Below, piece by piece: positions 63,642 through 64,000 of a stretch of 64,000 nt of DNA (positions are counted from its first letter, which is position 1; each line of letters starts with the position of its first letter). A model generated the notes under the pieces. It was not told the DNA's origin, did no database searches, and saw only the letters and a list, made by a program, of their open reading frames with translations. The stretch spans positions 62,001 to 126,000 of the forward strand of contig NZ_JACJOF010000010.1 of assembly GCF_014695395.1 (NCBI RefSeq), in the 5' to 3' direction. This DNA is from Nodosilinea sp. FACHB-131. GTDB lineage: Bacteria; Cyanobacteriota; Cyanobacteriia; Phormidesmidales; Phormidesmidaceae. The position numbers and the translations under genes are program-made.

Positions 63642-64000
63642 ATGCCCAGTACCGATACCACCCGCCGTTTGCGGCCCGACTATCTCGACCAGGATGTCGT
63701 TTCCCTGCGCGGTGCGCGCACCATCGCTGGCTACACCTCCGCCCGCCCTGAGACCACCATCGAAGGGCTCCAGAGCAGCTACGCCGAGATGATTGCTGCC
63801 CAGGATGAAGAGACTGCGATCATGGTGCGCGCCAAAGCCGCTGCCGACAGAGCCCGCCAAGCCGAGTGGCAGTTCCACCAAAACGTCCTGGCCATGAAAG
63901 AACTGGTGCGGGGGGTCTACGGCTCCGACAGCAACGAGGCCCAGGCCATCGGCTACAAGAAAAAGTCTGAGCGCAAGCGCCCTCGGCGATCGGCTGCGTA
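63642..64000 (+). CDS. Hypothetical protein, truncated by the window end
   Basis: An ATG at 63642 with AAGGAG at 63626-63631 opens a frame that runs to the window edge (119 codons plus 2 nt, TA). It reads MPSTDTTRRLRPDYLDQDVV, then an Ala/Glu-rich helical middle (ADRARQAEWQFHQNVLAMK) and ends AIGYKKKSERKRPRRSAA, so the stop is probably the next base. The C-terminal LGYKKKSERKRPRR-type tail occurs in short cyanobacterial hypothetical proteins of unknown role. No domain is assigned. Confidence 0.7.
   Translation, partial: MPSTDTTRRLRPDYLDQDVVSLRGARTIAGYTSARPETTIEGLQSSYAEMIAAQDEETAIMVRAKAAADRARQAEWQFHQNVLAMKELVRGVYGSDSNEAQAIGYKKKSERKRPRRSAA

Noticed and set aside
1-64000. tRNA or rRNA genes
   Set aside because: No cloverleaf T-loop signature or rRNA-like stretch was seen by eye in the non-coding parts; a covariance scan was not possible here.

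Overview
The window reads as a chromosomal segment of a GC-rich, probably filamentous, Leptolyngbya/Nodosilinea-like cyanobacterium. This rests on the very dense HIP1 octamer (GCGATCGC), a CpcT-type phycobiliprotein lyase, a phycobilisome-fold protein, a type III glutamine synthetase behind an NtcA-type promoter, a PspA/IM30 protein and a cyanobacterial-type Lpt system. The genus is an inference. By eye I see no rRNA, tRNA, CRISPR array or prophage.

Layout. 0-9 kb: glnN (-), asnS (+), a degenerate XisF-like serine recombinase with a small secreted partner (-), RNase Z (+), a small Cys-rich protein (-) and a HEAT-repeat protein (+). 9-15 kb: lipopolysaccharide transport genes lptA, lptB and lptFG, all (-), but with a glycosyltransferase and a phytanoyl-CoA-dioxygenase-like gene between lptA and lptB. 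15-21 kb: threonine aldolase, a three-gene (-) group (VOC, pRiA4b-ORF3-like, monooxygenase), CpcT and leuS. 21-38 kb: a long unidirectional surface-glycan locus. It starts with a decayed wzm permease and an intact wzt ATPase, then a full pseudaminic acid set (pseB, pseC, a pseF/spsF-like gene, a pseG-pseH fusion, pseI), then two proteins with C-terminal SAM/FkbM-like domains, a cupin, a DegT aminotransferase, a methyltransferase and three more glycosyltransferases. Several of these overlap by ATGA or GTGA.

38-41 kb: five small secreted proteins in a row. Two of them carry the same ~21-residue Gln/Asn/Gly motif twice plus an Arg/Gly-rich tail, resembling curlin-like or beta-solenoid repeats. 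This is my main candidate for an undescribed system. 41-48.9 kb: comEC with a degenerate C-terminal hydrolase domain, a SPOR-domain membrane protein, pspA, an NCS1 permease and a phospholipase-D-like enzyme. 49-54.6 kb: GNAT, ilvE, an orphan phycobiliprotein-like protein, a small basic protein, a double CDGSH protein, pirin with a divergent LysR regulator, and an L,D-transpeptidase. 54.9-64 kb: an unusual 838-residue fusion (cNMP-binding, sigma54-type AAA domain with decayed motifs, membrane polyferredoxin), a coiled-coil protein, a CPA1 antiporter, recN, a REP/RAYT element whose transposase has a nonsense codon, a 21-bp tandem repeat, and a hypothetical gene cut by the window end.

Across the window at least five gene borders carry hairpins built from the same AGGTTCA/AGGTTTA-like vocabulary, which look like one dispersed intergenic repeat family.
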